This document shows, piece after piece, positions 44,508-56,896 of a DNA stretch of 64,000 bases. The stretch covers positions 5,394,001-5,458,000 of the forward strand of contig CM070723.1 of assembly GCA_036346275.1 (NCBI GenBank), given 5' to 3'. The DNA comes from Otatea glauca (Eukaryota; Streptophyta; Magnoliopsida; Poales; Poaceae). The notes beneath the pieces are model-generated. The model had not been told where the DNA came from, ran no database searches, and saw only the letters and a list, made by a program, of their open reading frames with translations. Each line of letters opens with the position of its first letter. Position 1 is the first letter of the stretch. Made by a program: the position numbers and the translations under genes.

Positions 44508-47500
44508 ATGGCTTGGTCCGCGGGACCTCTCGGATTCGAGGCCGCCCTGGCCGCGTGCCCTGCCGTCGCCCAGGCCTACTACAAGTACTGCGGTGAGCTC
44601 CCCCGCCTTCGGATTCGCTTCGTCGTTTCTTTGGAAGGGGTTGGAACTTGGATCGATCTGGCGATTCTAGGGTTTGGGTCGCTCGTATCCGTGCCGGCTT
44701 GATGGTTTAGAGAGGGGATTTTACGAACTTTAGGTGGTTTTAGCGGTTAGCTGTATGGATTTTTTGGTATCCTTTCTGCTTTTCTGCGAATTTTAAGGAA
44801 TTTGATGCTGTTGAAGTAGCGAATTGTTCGGGACGGTTGCTTTCAGGAGTAAGGAAGTGTGACCTTGGGTTATTCGTTATCTGATTTCTTGTGAACAATT
44901 TTAGTAATTCTTGATGAAAAGAGGTCTTTGGCTTTGTGCTTCTAGGGTTATCAAAGTTTGCAAGAAGTTTTAGTTAAGCGTGCGTCAGCAGCAAGACAAA
45001 TGCTCGTGTCTAAAATCACAGCTGAAGGTTTTATTAGATAATTCTTGGCACAATTCAATTACGTCGTCCTTCCTAAACACCTAAAAGCACAATCTTTTGC
45101 CAGAATTAAAGCTAGCAAACCTCCGTGTGCAATGAACAATTCTTGTGCTAGAAGGTTACTTAGATTATGTTTGTTTATATGCTGTTTCAATCAATTGGTT
45201 TTTTCTGTTCATTGTTTTGCTAGATATTGTATCAGGATGCACAAACCCGAACACAAGGGAAGGATTGGTTGAACTTTCACAAGCTATAGATAGCATGGAA
45301 GGAATGAGGTAAGCTGTCTTGAGTATGCTATTGTAGGATTTGACGTTTCTTTGTACTGTAGAAAATGACGTGTTTTGTGTTTTTTAATCACGAGGTACTT
45401 CACACCTTTATTGTGTTTTTTATGCTACTCAGTGACGAAATTTTACACGAGATATGCATGCTCTTTTTTACTTCTTGCCTAGATACATGAAGAAATACTA
45501 TGGACTCGTAATGTGTAGTACTTGGTAGTTGGTGGAAGTATGATTCGACAAGATCGGATGATATCTGTAGTTGTTTGTACCTGTCTGTTGTTGCTGTAAA
45601 TATATAGTTGGAGCTTATATTCCTGTGTTAATATGAGTAACATGTTAAGGTTTAACTGCTTTTACTGCAAACATCAGAAATATCATGGCATGTTTCCCAT
45701 TGTTTGTGGTTTATACTTCCTGACCAGGAGACTGGCTCATCCATAACTTGGACAGGACAAATACACTCACATAATTCCCATGTCATGATAACAGTCTGCT
45801 TCCTTTTTGCTTAGTTTTATGTTTGGTTCTATTTTTATTTTCTTATTATTCTTTTTACCTTTTGGCTGATTACATTCTCTAATACTCGTGCAGCGATGCA
45901 ATGTTTGGTGATATTCACAAGCTCATGTCAGTTCTTGAGTTAGTAAGCGACACTCCCCAAGCAGATTATGCATTTTTCATATGCTTGTCAATACCTTATG
46001 CTGATTGAGAACCCTCTCTTTTAGGATGATGTGCGCCGATTCAATACCTTCTATGATTTTGTCTTCTTCATTTCTCGTGAAAATGGCCAAAAGAATATTA
46101 GTAAGATCTATTATCCTTGAGCATGTCCATGCATGGTTCTGTAATTTTTATTCAACCAGAAGACTAATGAGAATTTTCAACAACAACAACAACTACCGAG
46201 CCTTTTGTCCCAAACAGGTTGGGGAACCAAGCCTTTTGTTTCAAACTAAGAATTTTCACTTTTCATAATTTTAGCAATTCAGAGAGCTGTGGCAGCTTGG
46301 AGGATAGTTCTTAGTGGGAGGTTTCGGTTGCTTGACAGGTGGTGTAACTTTGTTGAGGTATGAAAATTTCACTGCTTAACAACTATATGGAAATTTCCAT
46401 AATTTAACCTCAATCAAATTTTCAGTTCTGTTATTTCTATTTGATGTTCGCTTCTTTATTAGTAGTAGTGCTTTCTTTCTCTATCCAATTGTCTTGGGAG
46501 TAGTAAAAGCATTGGTTAAAATATAAAATTTGTTATTCCCTAAAAATATATATAAATTTTAATAGCTATCTTCTCATATATCAACCAACGTTAGATACAT
46601 GAAGGGGCAACTAATTGACATCAGTCCAGTGAACTTAATTAGTTCCATTGAAGTGGCGGCTGGTGTACACTTTGATGGTTTGTTACATGATGAGTAAATA
46701 GATCTGCTCAGAACTTAAGATGTTGTTGAGCCTGGCAAATATCAGTTTGTTTTGTTTGCAGCTGTACTAGTATGCCCAATACTTTTTTTCTTCCAAAAAC
46801 TAAAGTTGTATTTGATGTGGTGAAGAAAATTCATAACTGTCTTGGTCAGCATTTGGTATCTTATATTGGGAAGAGCAAATTGAGATGAAGCTACTAGTTT
46901 TCAGCAGCTAGTGCCTAGTTTAGATGGTTCTGTTTTTCAACAGTTCTTGAGAAGCTGTTATATGATCATCTCCCAGTTTCCATGATGTGTTAATATATAT
47001 AGTTTGCAAAATGTTCCAGTTTTGGGCTCTTCATTTTGACCTGAGACGAGTGTTTGCCTTGCGCTATAACTCTCTCTCTCTCTATATATATATATAAATA
47101 CTACAATTATCGATTAGTGCTTTCTTTCCATAATGGGGGAATACCTTTATCCCATTCTCATTATAAACTGCAAGGAGTAGACTTTCCCGTATATTTTTAG
47201 CTAAACTGTATCTTTTCCTTTCTCAGAAGTACCAACGTTACAACATATCTGAGGATGCCTGGCAGCAGCTGCTAGCTTTCAGCAGGTGTGTAAATGAGAA
47301 CCTGGAAGGTTATGATCCAAAAGGTACAATTCCTTTTCTTCCATATGGTTCCTTTTGGATTTTCAATCCTATATCTGCAGCTTCCTTCGCAGATTTAGCT
47401 CGGTTATGAATCAATACAAAATTAACTGGTTACTATTTGTTTATGTCTATTTTTCTCAGGTGCTTGGCCTGTTATTATTGATGATTTTGTGGAGCATATG

Positions 47501-49654
47501 CACAGGTATGTCGTTCTTGCACACAATATACTTTTGGAATGTTTTGCAGTTTAGTTTATTGACTTTATTCCCATTGTCTGAACCTAAAGCATGATCGTGC
47601 AATTTGCTGCTGCAAACTTAATGATACCAGAATTGAGAAATGCAGCATAAAATCTACTATCAGCATTTGTCTAAATGCACTATTACCTTGGTGGATTTTG
47701 GCTCCCCCAGATCGACTATCGCTGCTGCCCACGTCTCGTATGCTCTAACATTTATTACCATGGTCAATAAGTACTTCTGGCAGAAAAAAACTAAGGATTT
47801 CCTTCCTGAAATGTTCCTTTAATCACTATGGCATATCTTCTACTTTCACTTGTGTAGCCTTCATTCTTCCGTAGTAAAGGCGACTAAACAAAAATTAAAT
47901 TAATGTATGCACAAAGACTCCACATTTTCCCCCAAGCATATCTGAGCTTTGGTACAAGCTGGACTGGGAGTTTGTGTTGACATTCTAAAGAGCTTATGGG
48001 ATTTAGGATTTGGCGCTGCTTGCTTTGGATAGTTAGTAGCTTTGTACTATACTTTGTGGTTATTCGCAGTACTTTCTGCAAACCATAGTTGTCACGGCGG
48101 CCAGAGGGGGATGCCAAGACAGCTTGCCTCGACTAGAGGGGGTTAGATAGTTACCGGATTCGCAGCACCTCTCTTGATGTCGCTGTCTCCATCGGGCAGT
48201 GGGAGAGGGAGAGCAGGAAGGCAGAGTTGCAGTGGGAGAGGAGCAGGAGGTGGTGACACGGTGGGAGAGGAGGCGAAGGGAAGCGGCAATGCAATAGGAG
48301 AGGAGCAGCAGGGAGGTAGCGGCATAGCTCGAGAGAAATCGGGAGGAGGGCCAGCAGGTGGCTGCGCAATAAGAGGCGGTGGGGTAGGAGGGTTAGGTTA
48401 GAGGGTGAATTTTGGGCTGGCGGCTAGCAATAACCTGCCCACAGTCCAATGTTTCTCTCTTTTTAAATTTTCTTTTGTATTATTGAGCTAGGATCAGCCC
48501 ATCTATTTGGGCCAATGTTTCTCTCTTTTTAAATTTCTTTTGTATTATTGAGCTAGTATCAGTCCAATGTTTCTCTCTTTTTAAAATGTTCTGGATCGGC
48601 CCATCTATTTGGGCCTGGGCCTCATCCAACCCATGGTCTCATCCCCTCTCTTTTTATTTCTTTTATGTTATTGATAAAGGATCTTCTGTGGCCATGTATT
48701 CATCGTCTAATCACTACCTAGGCGTCCTAGTGCTCTGGGCTAGCCGCGCCTAGCCGGACCGCCAAGACAACTATGCTGCAAACACAACCACATATTGAAT
48801 TGGTGACACTATTGTTCTGCCATATTAATAGTAAAATTGTTAACTTTGTTTGAGTAGTGCATATTGTAAATTGTTGTCTTTTCAGAAGCGATAATGTCAA
48901 TTTATACCTAATAGTTGGTTAAAGATGAAAATGATGTAAAGATCAGATTGATCACCATCTGCATACGAATATCAATTCCAGATAAGCTAAAAAAGCCTAA
49001 AATATATATCTGCTAATGAATATATCCTACATGATAATAGGCTTGAGGAAGTCTTCTGCTTCTATGTTCACTGTTTGCTTGTATTTCACAAAACTATGAT
49101 ATTTTTAACATGCTCCATGAGTTAGCCTTGTGTTTTTTCACCTAGGGTACTGTTTCTTATGGGTTTTCCTTGTAAAATGTAGAATTTATCACTCCAGTGA
49201 CTGCTCCAGTGCAATGGAATCACAATGCAGCATTTCCAATACATTTATAGGTACTGTCTTGAGGCATTACTGTTTATACTAGTTAGTTATTTAGCCACCT
49301 TCGTAGTTAATTAGTTATGTAGAATTTTCTGTGACAGGACTAAATCTATTACCTGGATCAAAGAGGAAATGCCCTATTCGATTTAACTCCAATGAGGATG
49401 GAGAGCTTTCAGATAATTTTACACGCTCTGTCCTTCTTACACCATTGAAACGACTGAAGGAAAGTTCTGTCCCAATTAATTATGGAGTTTATGAGTGCAA
49501 TACAGGTACCCCTTTCTTTAACAGTTCATTGGATTATCATGAGGATACGGATTTACACAACTCAAGAGGTTGTCTTCAGAACTCGCCTTGTATTGTTGAG
49601 GATAGTTTGTCGAAAGGGTTTGAAGGTTGCATTTCAATGAAATGCTCGTTTTAA
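44508..49654 (+). CDS. DCN1-like protein, potentiating-neddylation domain with C-terminal extension (AAR3-like), 301 aa
   Basis: DCN1-family proteins act as co-E3s that speed NEDD8 attachment to cullins. Exons: 44508-44592, 45224-45308, 45894-45942, 46025-46100, 46275-46357, 47227-47323, 47460-47505, 49183-49250, 49338-49654; all junctions keep frame. The PONY/DUF298 domain is seen in GLVELSQAIDSMEGMSDAMF, DDVRRFNTFYDFVFFISREN, AAWRIVLSGRFRLLDRWCNF, and NISEDAWQQLLAFSRCVNEN followed by EGYDPKGAWPVIIDDFVEHM. There is no N-terminal UBA domain. The last exon adds ~105 residues with a basic patch (PGSKRKCP, TPLKRLKE) that may be a nuclear signal. This layout resembles Arabidopsis AAR3. Intron 7 carries a hAT-like element. 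Confidence 0.9.
47070..47096. repeat. Compound (TC)n(TA)n microsatellite in intron 5
   Basis: About seven TC units followed by about seven TA units in the DCN1-like gene intron. Confidence 0.9.
48084..48775. mobile_element. hAT-like element, 692 bp, with perfect 8-bp target duplication, inside an intron
   Basis: Terminal inverted repeats CATAGTTGTCACGGCGGCC and (inverted right end) CATAGTTGTCTTGGCGGTCC. Flanked by CTGCAAAC on both sides (48076-48083 and 48776-48783). GA-rich interior, no transposase. The TTTCTCTCTTTTTAAATTT segment is triplicated at 48450-48590. Lies in intron 7 of the DCN1-like gene. Confidence 0.88.
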
Positions 49655-50858
49655 TATAATCAGGGTTGCATGGCTTAGTCATTTGTAACAGTCCATGAAC
49701 TCCATATATTTCCATTTTGCATCACCACCATTCTGTAGTTGTATTTAGTCAATTTTCCAGTGGTGATATTATTTTTTACCTGAATGGTGCTGTTATGTTT
49801 TCTTTTTCTATTTTTGAGATTAGGTATATGCAACTGAGTTCTCCCGCTGTTATTAAAGACATTTGTGTTTATTCTTTTGTTATGTATTTTGAGATGCAAC
49901 TGAGTTCTCCTGCTTTCATTGAAGATGTTTGTGTTGTTCTTTTTTCCTTGACATTTTCCTACTACAGTCCTGGCTATTTGGTTAGTATCGAGCATATTGT
50001 ATTAAGACATTAGCAAGTGCGATTAGGAATGAGGAAGATGCCAAATTATAGCACAGGAGAGTTTTTATCGCTTGAGTTGCACCCTTTAACACTAACACCA
50101 GTGCACTCTAAACACCAATACCGGCCAGATATGTACATCTCTGATCTCTGTTTATACTTCTTGATAACAATGAAAGTGTGCCTAAAGAAAGCCAATATTC
50201 ATCTAGTGAAGAAGATGTTGGCACCAGCAATGGGCACATGTTTGCTCATCAATGAAACCTAGGTTAAACTGTGAATGTGGATGCACACTCCCCATTCTAC
50301 AGCTATTAACTGGCATTAGCGTCTTCATTGTACTCACTGTTTTCTGCCTACCTGTACTTGAGGCTCGAGGGTCCCTAGGGGCAAGGTATGTTTGGTTCAG
50401 GCCAAGTTGCCTTTATGCCAAAATTTGCTTGCAGCCAGAATTTCACCTAGCAAACACTGTTCTTTTTCCTTCTCTTTTGGGTGAAACTCTGCGAATAATT
50501 TTTTTGCATGGTGTACGTCTTCCATTTAATGATGCATGCATTAAAAACAGAGGCACACACTAGAACATGTTAGCAGTCCACAAAAATCAAAGCACATTGC
50601 GTTTTCTGTTAAGTGAGTGCATGCCAGATAGTAGTATTGAATTACAAGATGGTATTCTGAAAAAGCATCGCCCACAAATAAACAGGAACATATGGTATTG
50701 GATTAATCTACTACCCCCACCATACTGTACTGAAAAAGCATCGCCCAGAAATACGATAGACCGAAACTGTTGTTACTTGTTAGTGCATCTAAGGTTGCCT
50801 TGAAGACCCAGAAAATAATCGCAAAACAGTAATGCATACAGTTTAGGTGTTGTCCTTG
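49655..50858. other. 3' UTR of the DCN1-like gene and convergent intergenic space
   Basis: The DCN1-like gene (plus) and the CSLA gene (minus) converge here. A ~75-bp imperfect duplication sits at 49820-49945 (ATGCAACTGAGTTCTCC appears twice). GAAAAAGCATCGCCCA also occurs twice (about 50659 and 50732). No further gene was recognised. Confidence 0.6.
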
Positions 50859-53800
50859 TCATTGGCACCAAGCACAAGCGCCAGTGAAGTTTAGCCCTAG
50901 AAATACAAATGCTAATCCTTGGAGATAGAGGTTAAAATAGTTGCTATTCTTCCCAAGGAAGACAAGGTTGTATGATGCACAGAAGAAAAGAAACACCGAA
51001 AATCCAATCTCAGGAAAGTTGATTCTGCAAGAAAAAGAGGCTTGCCAATTACAATATAGCACATGATATCTGATAGTTTAAGATGCGCATAGCATTGACT
51101 AAGAGGTTTTACCTGTCTCTTAACATTTTCCTGGTTTTCTGAAGCAAGGGAACTCCATTATCCTCAAAATGGTCCCCTACCTTCTTTGTCACAATCCACT
51201 GGTTAAAATCTGATAATTCCAGTAGACCAACCAGTGCAGCTCTCACTCGATGCATTGTCATCACGCTCTCAAACAAAATCCAAAATGGCATTATGTGTAT
51301 ATTTCTGCGGCGGAGACAGATTGAAGGACATTAAATTTTTGTTTGTGGGGAAGCAGGTTGTATTGGAACTTAAAGCACAGTTCTTGAGAAACTAACTTTG
51401 GATTTGTTATGGCTGTGAGCACGGTAAGTGCCATAGGAATATAGGCGACACCCCAGATTGGTAGGAATAGCTCCGGGATCATGACTGATATGGGGACTAT
51501 GGCATTGTAGAGAATACATGCGACAGTAGGGGCCACAACTCTCCGCACCAAGAAGAAGCTATAGAGCATATAGAACTTCTTGAGGAGTGATACATCCTAA
51601 CGGAATAACAATGGGATGAATTTTCAGTTTTTTTATTTGTCAATGAGGGAGAAAAGAAGCCTACCTTAGCAGCCAAAATTTCCTTTGCTATCTTTCGGAA
51701 TAAGTTCGCACCACCACAGGCCCACCGGAATTGCTGTCGACAGTAGGCCTTGTAAGTGGATGGCAGTTCACTCTTAACCTACAACGTGTTTGCACAGTCA
51801 AATAATTACATAGAACTATTTTACTTTTGACATCATTAGTGTTGGATGAGGTCTACTTACTCTGATGTCCCCAACATATATAAATTTCCAACCCTTTAGG
51901 GTTGCTCGAACTGCCAAGTCCATGTCTTCAACTATAGTGCGGTCCTTCCAACCTCCTGCTTCATTGATGGCTGTTGTACGCCACACTCCAGCGGTTCCTT
52001 AGAATAGACATGTCTTTAGAAGATTGTTTGGTTTTATAATCTAAGTTCTGGATTCATTTTGTTTGCTTCATGATCTTTAGAATCCTTAAATTGTAAAGAT
52101 GTGTACCATTGAAGCTGAAGAAGGCAAAGGTTGCCGATCCTGCTTCTTGCTCAACTTTGAAGTGGTAATCAAAAAACATCTTTTGTACCCTTGTCAACAG
52201 GCTTGTAGTGTAATTCACTGCAAAATTCTGTCAATTAAGAATTGGATCGATCAGAGTAAATAAATGTTTGTGAGGTTAATGCGTGAGCAGTATTTTCGAT
52301 GTCAAATTTTCTTGGAACTGTTTCTATACCTTGTTTCTGGCATTGTCATGAACGATAGGAGTACATTACATGGGATTAGTCAAAATATATTTTAGATGTT
52401 CATGAAAGTGCAAGGAGATATTTGTTTCATACAGCCAGAACAGTGAGGTTTCTTATTGCAAGTTTCACATGTTAGTTTTGGAAGCAGCGTTTCCGCAAAT
52501 TTTCCAAAGAATGAGATAGGGGATGGAGAAAGCATTCCTATGTGGTGATTTACTGAAATGTGGAAGCATATATGAAAAGTTTAACAAGGAGGACTCAAAA
52601 TACTTATGTAATTTAGTTTTAGTTCCATGGCCTAATCAAAACGGTCCATTTGTGATAGACCGGTAGCAGGAAAGAGCAGTATACTCCAGAGCTCACAGGA
52701 AATGGAGTACTTACCGAAGGTCCACCGAGCTTGAACAAGAGCAACTTCTGGATTGTGCATGAGGAATGGAACTGTTCTGAGCAGGAAGTCCGGTTCAGGC
52801 TGGAAATCAGCATCAAATATGGCAACATATTCACATTGCTTGGCATAGTCCCATTCCATTCCTTTCTTCAGGGCTCCTGCTTTAAACCCCTTGCGGCTGC
52901 TTCTTGTGGCATACTTGATGTTCACATCCTTGCTCACCCACCTCTCACATTCAAGCTCCACCAAATTCTGCAGCAAGAAGTAATCCAGTCAGCATAGATG
53001 CTTTATATCACGTATATACATCCATTAATCTTGTGATCTAGTATCATGTCTTAGCATGAATGCATGATACTCTTGTTGTTGCCCCTCTGAAACCTGACCG
53101 CCTGAGGCTAGGGATTGGCAACTCAGAAGTTCTACATGAGCGGGAAATTGGGTGAACTAAAATTTCAGACACTTGGTAGCTTGTGTCCTGAAGGTTCGTT
53201 TGCACTTGAAATAATGACCTCAGGCAAGCTTTATTTTTGTTGCTGTATCTGCACAAATGGATGCAGCAGTGTTGTCACTCTATTTGGAAACAGTGTGTTG
53301 TCATTGGATGACATTGATACATCCAATGGAGTAGATACAGATCTGATGGGTGATGGCCAAGTGAGGTCTACCTGCTTACTATACTACACTAACAGACATT
53401 TGATTGGGAGGCCACCCCTGCTTTATCTGCCCCATCCCACTAAGCCAACCCATCCACGGAACCAATTCAATTATTAACCAAAGTGACCAAACGGATACTC
53501 ACATAACTACTCTCGCATGTCGACTGGAATCTAGTCTCTGGGCCTATTTGATTTGAAGCTAACTTTATCACGCCTAAACATAGGCGTACTATAGATTTTT
53601 AGGAAGGGGTTTAGTTCATTGCCACAACTATAGTTTGCTATACTTTCTTAACCCTACGTCTCACGCATCATAGACTCAGTTTTTTTTGCCAAACATTGCT
53701 ACACTTGTGGCGCTAAGTGTTTGTTTTGTGGCAATAAAATTTAGAGTCTGTTTGGTTTGAAGCTAACTTTGCCACGCCTACCAAAGAGATACGGGGACAT

Positions 53801-56800
53801 TTATTGTTTCGTTTGTGCATACTCTATTGCCTACATTTTCACTGAATTTGACTTCACTCTCTGGAAATGAACCTTCATGAAATAGCATGCGAAATTTTTT
53901 TAGCCCTATAAATGCAACAATAGACTATTATAAAGGAAAACTACAAGGAATACTGCGGAGTTTTGATTTTTAAAGAGTAACAAATAAATGCCTCGTAGAT
54001 ATCTTTTCTTATCGATGCAAAATATTAAGTAACAATTTTTGGGCAGCTGGGGAAGATCCCTCAAAAGAATACGCCCACCAATTATTGAACCCTTCCCTCA
54101 GATCCATAGGTCTAAATAAACATTGAACAAGTGGGCTGGGCAGCGAGCCAGAGAGCGGGCTCAGGGCCAGCGGTCTCTTGATGCGGGGAAATGTCAGGAC
54201 CAGGTGGATGAGCTCATGTGAGTATACTGTATAACGCATACATGTCTCACCAGTAATCAAGGTAAAGGCTACACTCGGTTGAATCCAAGCTGACTGATAG
54301 TGTTCAGTATTACCCAATGGTTTCTGGTATGGTTAGATTAATAAATTATTGCTTTGGCTGCACCTGTGTGATGACAGATGAATCCACCACACAAATATCA
54401 AGGCTTTGCCTTTGGCAATTGGACTGAAACTGTTCCCCAGCAAAAAGAAGAACTGCTACAATTTCTCACTTCTAATACTATTTCCTCTTGAGATCTATCA
54501 TTTTTACGCTCGCTGACAGGGGCACCAAAACACAGACGGCTGGGGCCCACGTACTTACCCATGGGATTGAAGGTAGGGTTGACAAAACCATTCGACCACG
54601 ATTTGAACAGCCCGGCCTCCAGCCCTCCACCCCTGCTACGCTTCGCTGTTCCACATGAACCGATGAACACCTCTGCCTCCGTTCAACCTCGTCTCTTCTC
54701 TGACTATAATCCGTCATGTACTTATGTTTCATACTCCATAATCATATGCCCGAGAATAATACTAACATTGATATTTATAGCACACTTCAAGTTGTGCTCT
54801 AAGGCCTCGTTAACACAATAATTTCACAAGAAATCAAGTTCAACCCCGATAAGAAAAATTCCCGCGTTCCAAATGTGACCTAAATGTTCAAGCTTCCCTT
54901 CATTATAATATCTTATTTTCCCTATTTCGATGACTACTTGTGAAGTTCTGATAGCAAAAGGTTTTTGCTGTGGATTTTGGATTCTAGCTCTAAAAAGCTG
55001 AATAAAAAACAAACAGTCGGATTCTAAGAATTGATCCTCATAATCCAGCTCACCCATATACACTAGAATCCACAATTCACTTCATATGTGCTTCAGTGGA
55101 TTCTGAGGAATACAAATATGAGAATGCCACTGAAAGTTATTACCCACCAAATATCATCCTAGAATCCAAAATCTAAAATCAGCTTCTCTACAACTACAAT
55201 TCAAAATCAGTTTTTGGGGAATCCATAGGGATGGCAACGGGTCGGGTCGGGTGCGGGTTTGACAAAACCCGATCCGACAGAAAACCCGAATTGAAAAACC
55301 CGACCCGAACCCGAATACCATATTAGGTAAAAAATTATACCCGAACCCGGCGGGTACCCGACGGGTTTGTGCATAGGGGTGGCAATAGGTTGGGTCAGGT
55401 ATGAGTTTTGCAAAACCCGACCCTACCCGACAAGAAACCTGATCCGACCCGAGCCAAACCCGGTGGGTACCCGAAACCTGATCCCAAACCCGACGAGTAC
55501 CCAGAACCCGATGGGTATATGAGGTATTTCGGATACCCAATGGGTACCGGGGGTAAAAATTAGAACCCGAACCCATCTTGAGTACCCGACCCGAAGAACC
55601 TGCGGGTAAAAATTAGAACCCGAACCCGACCCGATCGGGTGCCGAACCCGCGGGTACCCGAACCCATGGGTTTGATTGCCATCCCTAGGAATCCACAGTA
55701 GAATCAAAAAGCCCTTAGTTTCCTTCAATGCCAAATGTGACGTAGCTTTCGTTCAACAAATATCATAAAAAGGCCCTTCACCAACCCAACCCTTAAAAGA
55801 AAGAAGGCTATCTCTGCAGTATGCCCACACAATCAGCTCAAAACAAGTTGCATGCTCCTATGACAGTTAAGTCTTCTGTCAAAAGTTTTAACATCTTGCT
55901 ATTGCACAAGAGGTCTAATCTAAATGTTCCTAACAACAATCATATCTCACTTGTTTGAGGTAGAATATAAAAGTAGATGAGTGTACAGGACCTCCAATTC
56001 TCCAGAAATAAGAGGTTCAGTAGGAGGAAAATCCCCAGCCATGCAGCAAGGAAACTAGAAAGTTTACCTTGATAAACGGATCGGTGGAGTCGTCCAGAAC
56101 TTGGACTATTATCTTGTCCTTTGGCCACTTGAGCTCACATGCCGCCCCTATCGACAGCTTGTACACCTACACACACAGCCCAATCACAAACATGAAAAAA
56201 ATAACATATCAAAATATTTAATCTCACAAGACAACAAGAACAAGAAAAATTAATCAGATAATCGGTGAAGGAACAATTATTTTTCTCTTTACAATTGTAT
56301 TTTTTTCCGATCTCCTCTCACCTCCAGCTCATTGTACATGGGTATCTGGACCAAGACCATGGGGTGGTGGCCGCTCCCCTTCTCCTCGTCGCCGGCGCCG
56401 GCGAGAGGCTCCCACTTGAACCGCCACTCCGGCCGCCACCCGATGGCCCTGACGCAGAGGCTGACCACGCAATTGTACGTGGCTTCCACCACCAGCATCA
56501 CGGACATAACCATGCAAGCCCACACCGCCACCTGCAGCGCCGGCGCGATCACCCTGGCCCGCACCCGAAGCCACAGCTCGTACACCTGCCCCGGCGACAC
56601 GCCCCCCGCAGCGGAGGACGAGCCGTTGAACACGCCGATGAACCAGGATATGGCCTCCCGGAAGTCGAGCGGCGCGCCCACTGCGAGAGAAGAAGAAGAA
56701 AAAGAGAAAAATGAGCGCGCAAGAAACGTCAGATCACGTGCGCTGCGGCGCTGTGGGCGAGGAAAAAAAGGAGAGAGAGTAATGTACCGGTGAGTGGGTG

Positions 56801-56896
56801 GCTGAAGTCGACCGCGCCGATGGAGACGGCGGCCGCGAGGGCCGCGGCGGCGGAGAGGACGAACAGGAGGGCGCCACCGATTTCTCCAGCCTCCAT
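50859..56896 (-). CDS. Cellulose synthase-like A, glucomannan 4-beta-mannosyltransferase, 579 aa
   Basis: Golgi GT2 enzyme that polymerises mannose from GDP-mannose into (gluco)mannan backbone. Exons: 56896-56788, 56680-56322, 56166-56068, 52967-52715, 52217-52107, 51997-51861, 51778-51665, 51596-51397, 51304-51113, 51024-50859; all in phase. Catalytic motifs are present: DD in VQVLDDSTDP (181-182), DxD in FDADFQPE (241-243), ED in VEDMDLAV (334-335) and QxxRW as QQFRW (371-375). TM segments: one near 9-30, one near 80-105, and several after residue 400. C-terminal GLLELSDFNQWIVTKKVGD and total length fit CSLA; CSLC proteins are about 700 aa. Intron 3 (52968-56067) is 3.1 kb and holds a hAT-like element. 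Confidence 0.93.
53500..53800. repeat. Duplicated TTTGAAGCTAACTTT segment in CSLA intron 3
   Basis: GATTTGAAGCTAACTTTATC (about 53550) and GGTTTGAAGCTAACTTTGCC (about 53755) are direct repeats about 205 bp apart, each followed by ACGCCTA. Words such as GTTTGGTTTGAAGC are common at grass MITE ends. Probably two overlapping transposon fragments. Confidence 0.5.
55226..55687. mobile_element. hAT-like element, 462 bp, with perfect 8-bp target duplication, in CSLA intron 3
   Basis: Ends TAGGGATGGCAACGGG and, inverted, TAGGGATGGCAATCAAACCC. Flanked by GGAATCCA on both sides (55218-55225 and 55688-55695). The body is made of CCCGACCCGAACCC/GGGTACCCG words. A second internal TAGGGGTGGCAATAGG at 55375 looks like the start of another copy without its own right end. 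Confidence 0.9.

Noticed and set aside
50859..56896. CSLC (xyloglucan glucan synthase) instead of CSLA
   Set aside because: The protein is 579 aa and carries CSLA-type LDDSTDP-centred and C-terminal GLLELSDFNQWIVTKK sequence; CSLC proteins are about 700 aa with a long N-terminus.
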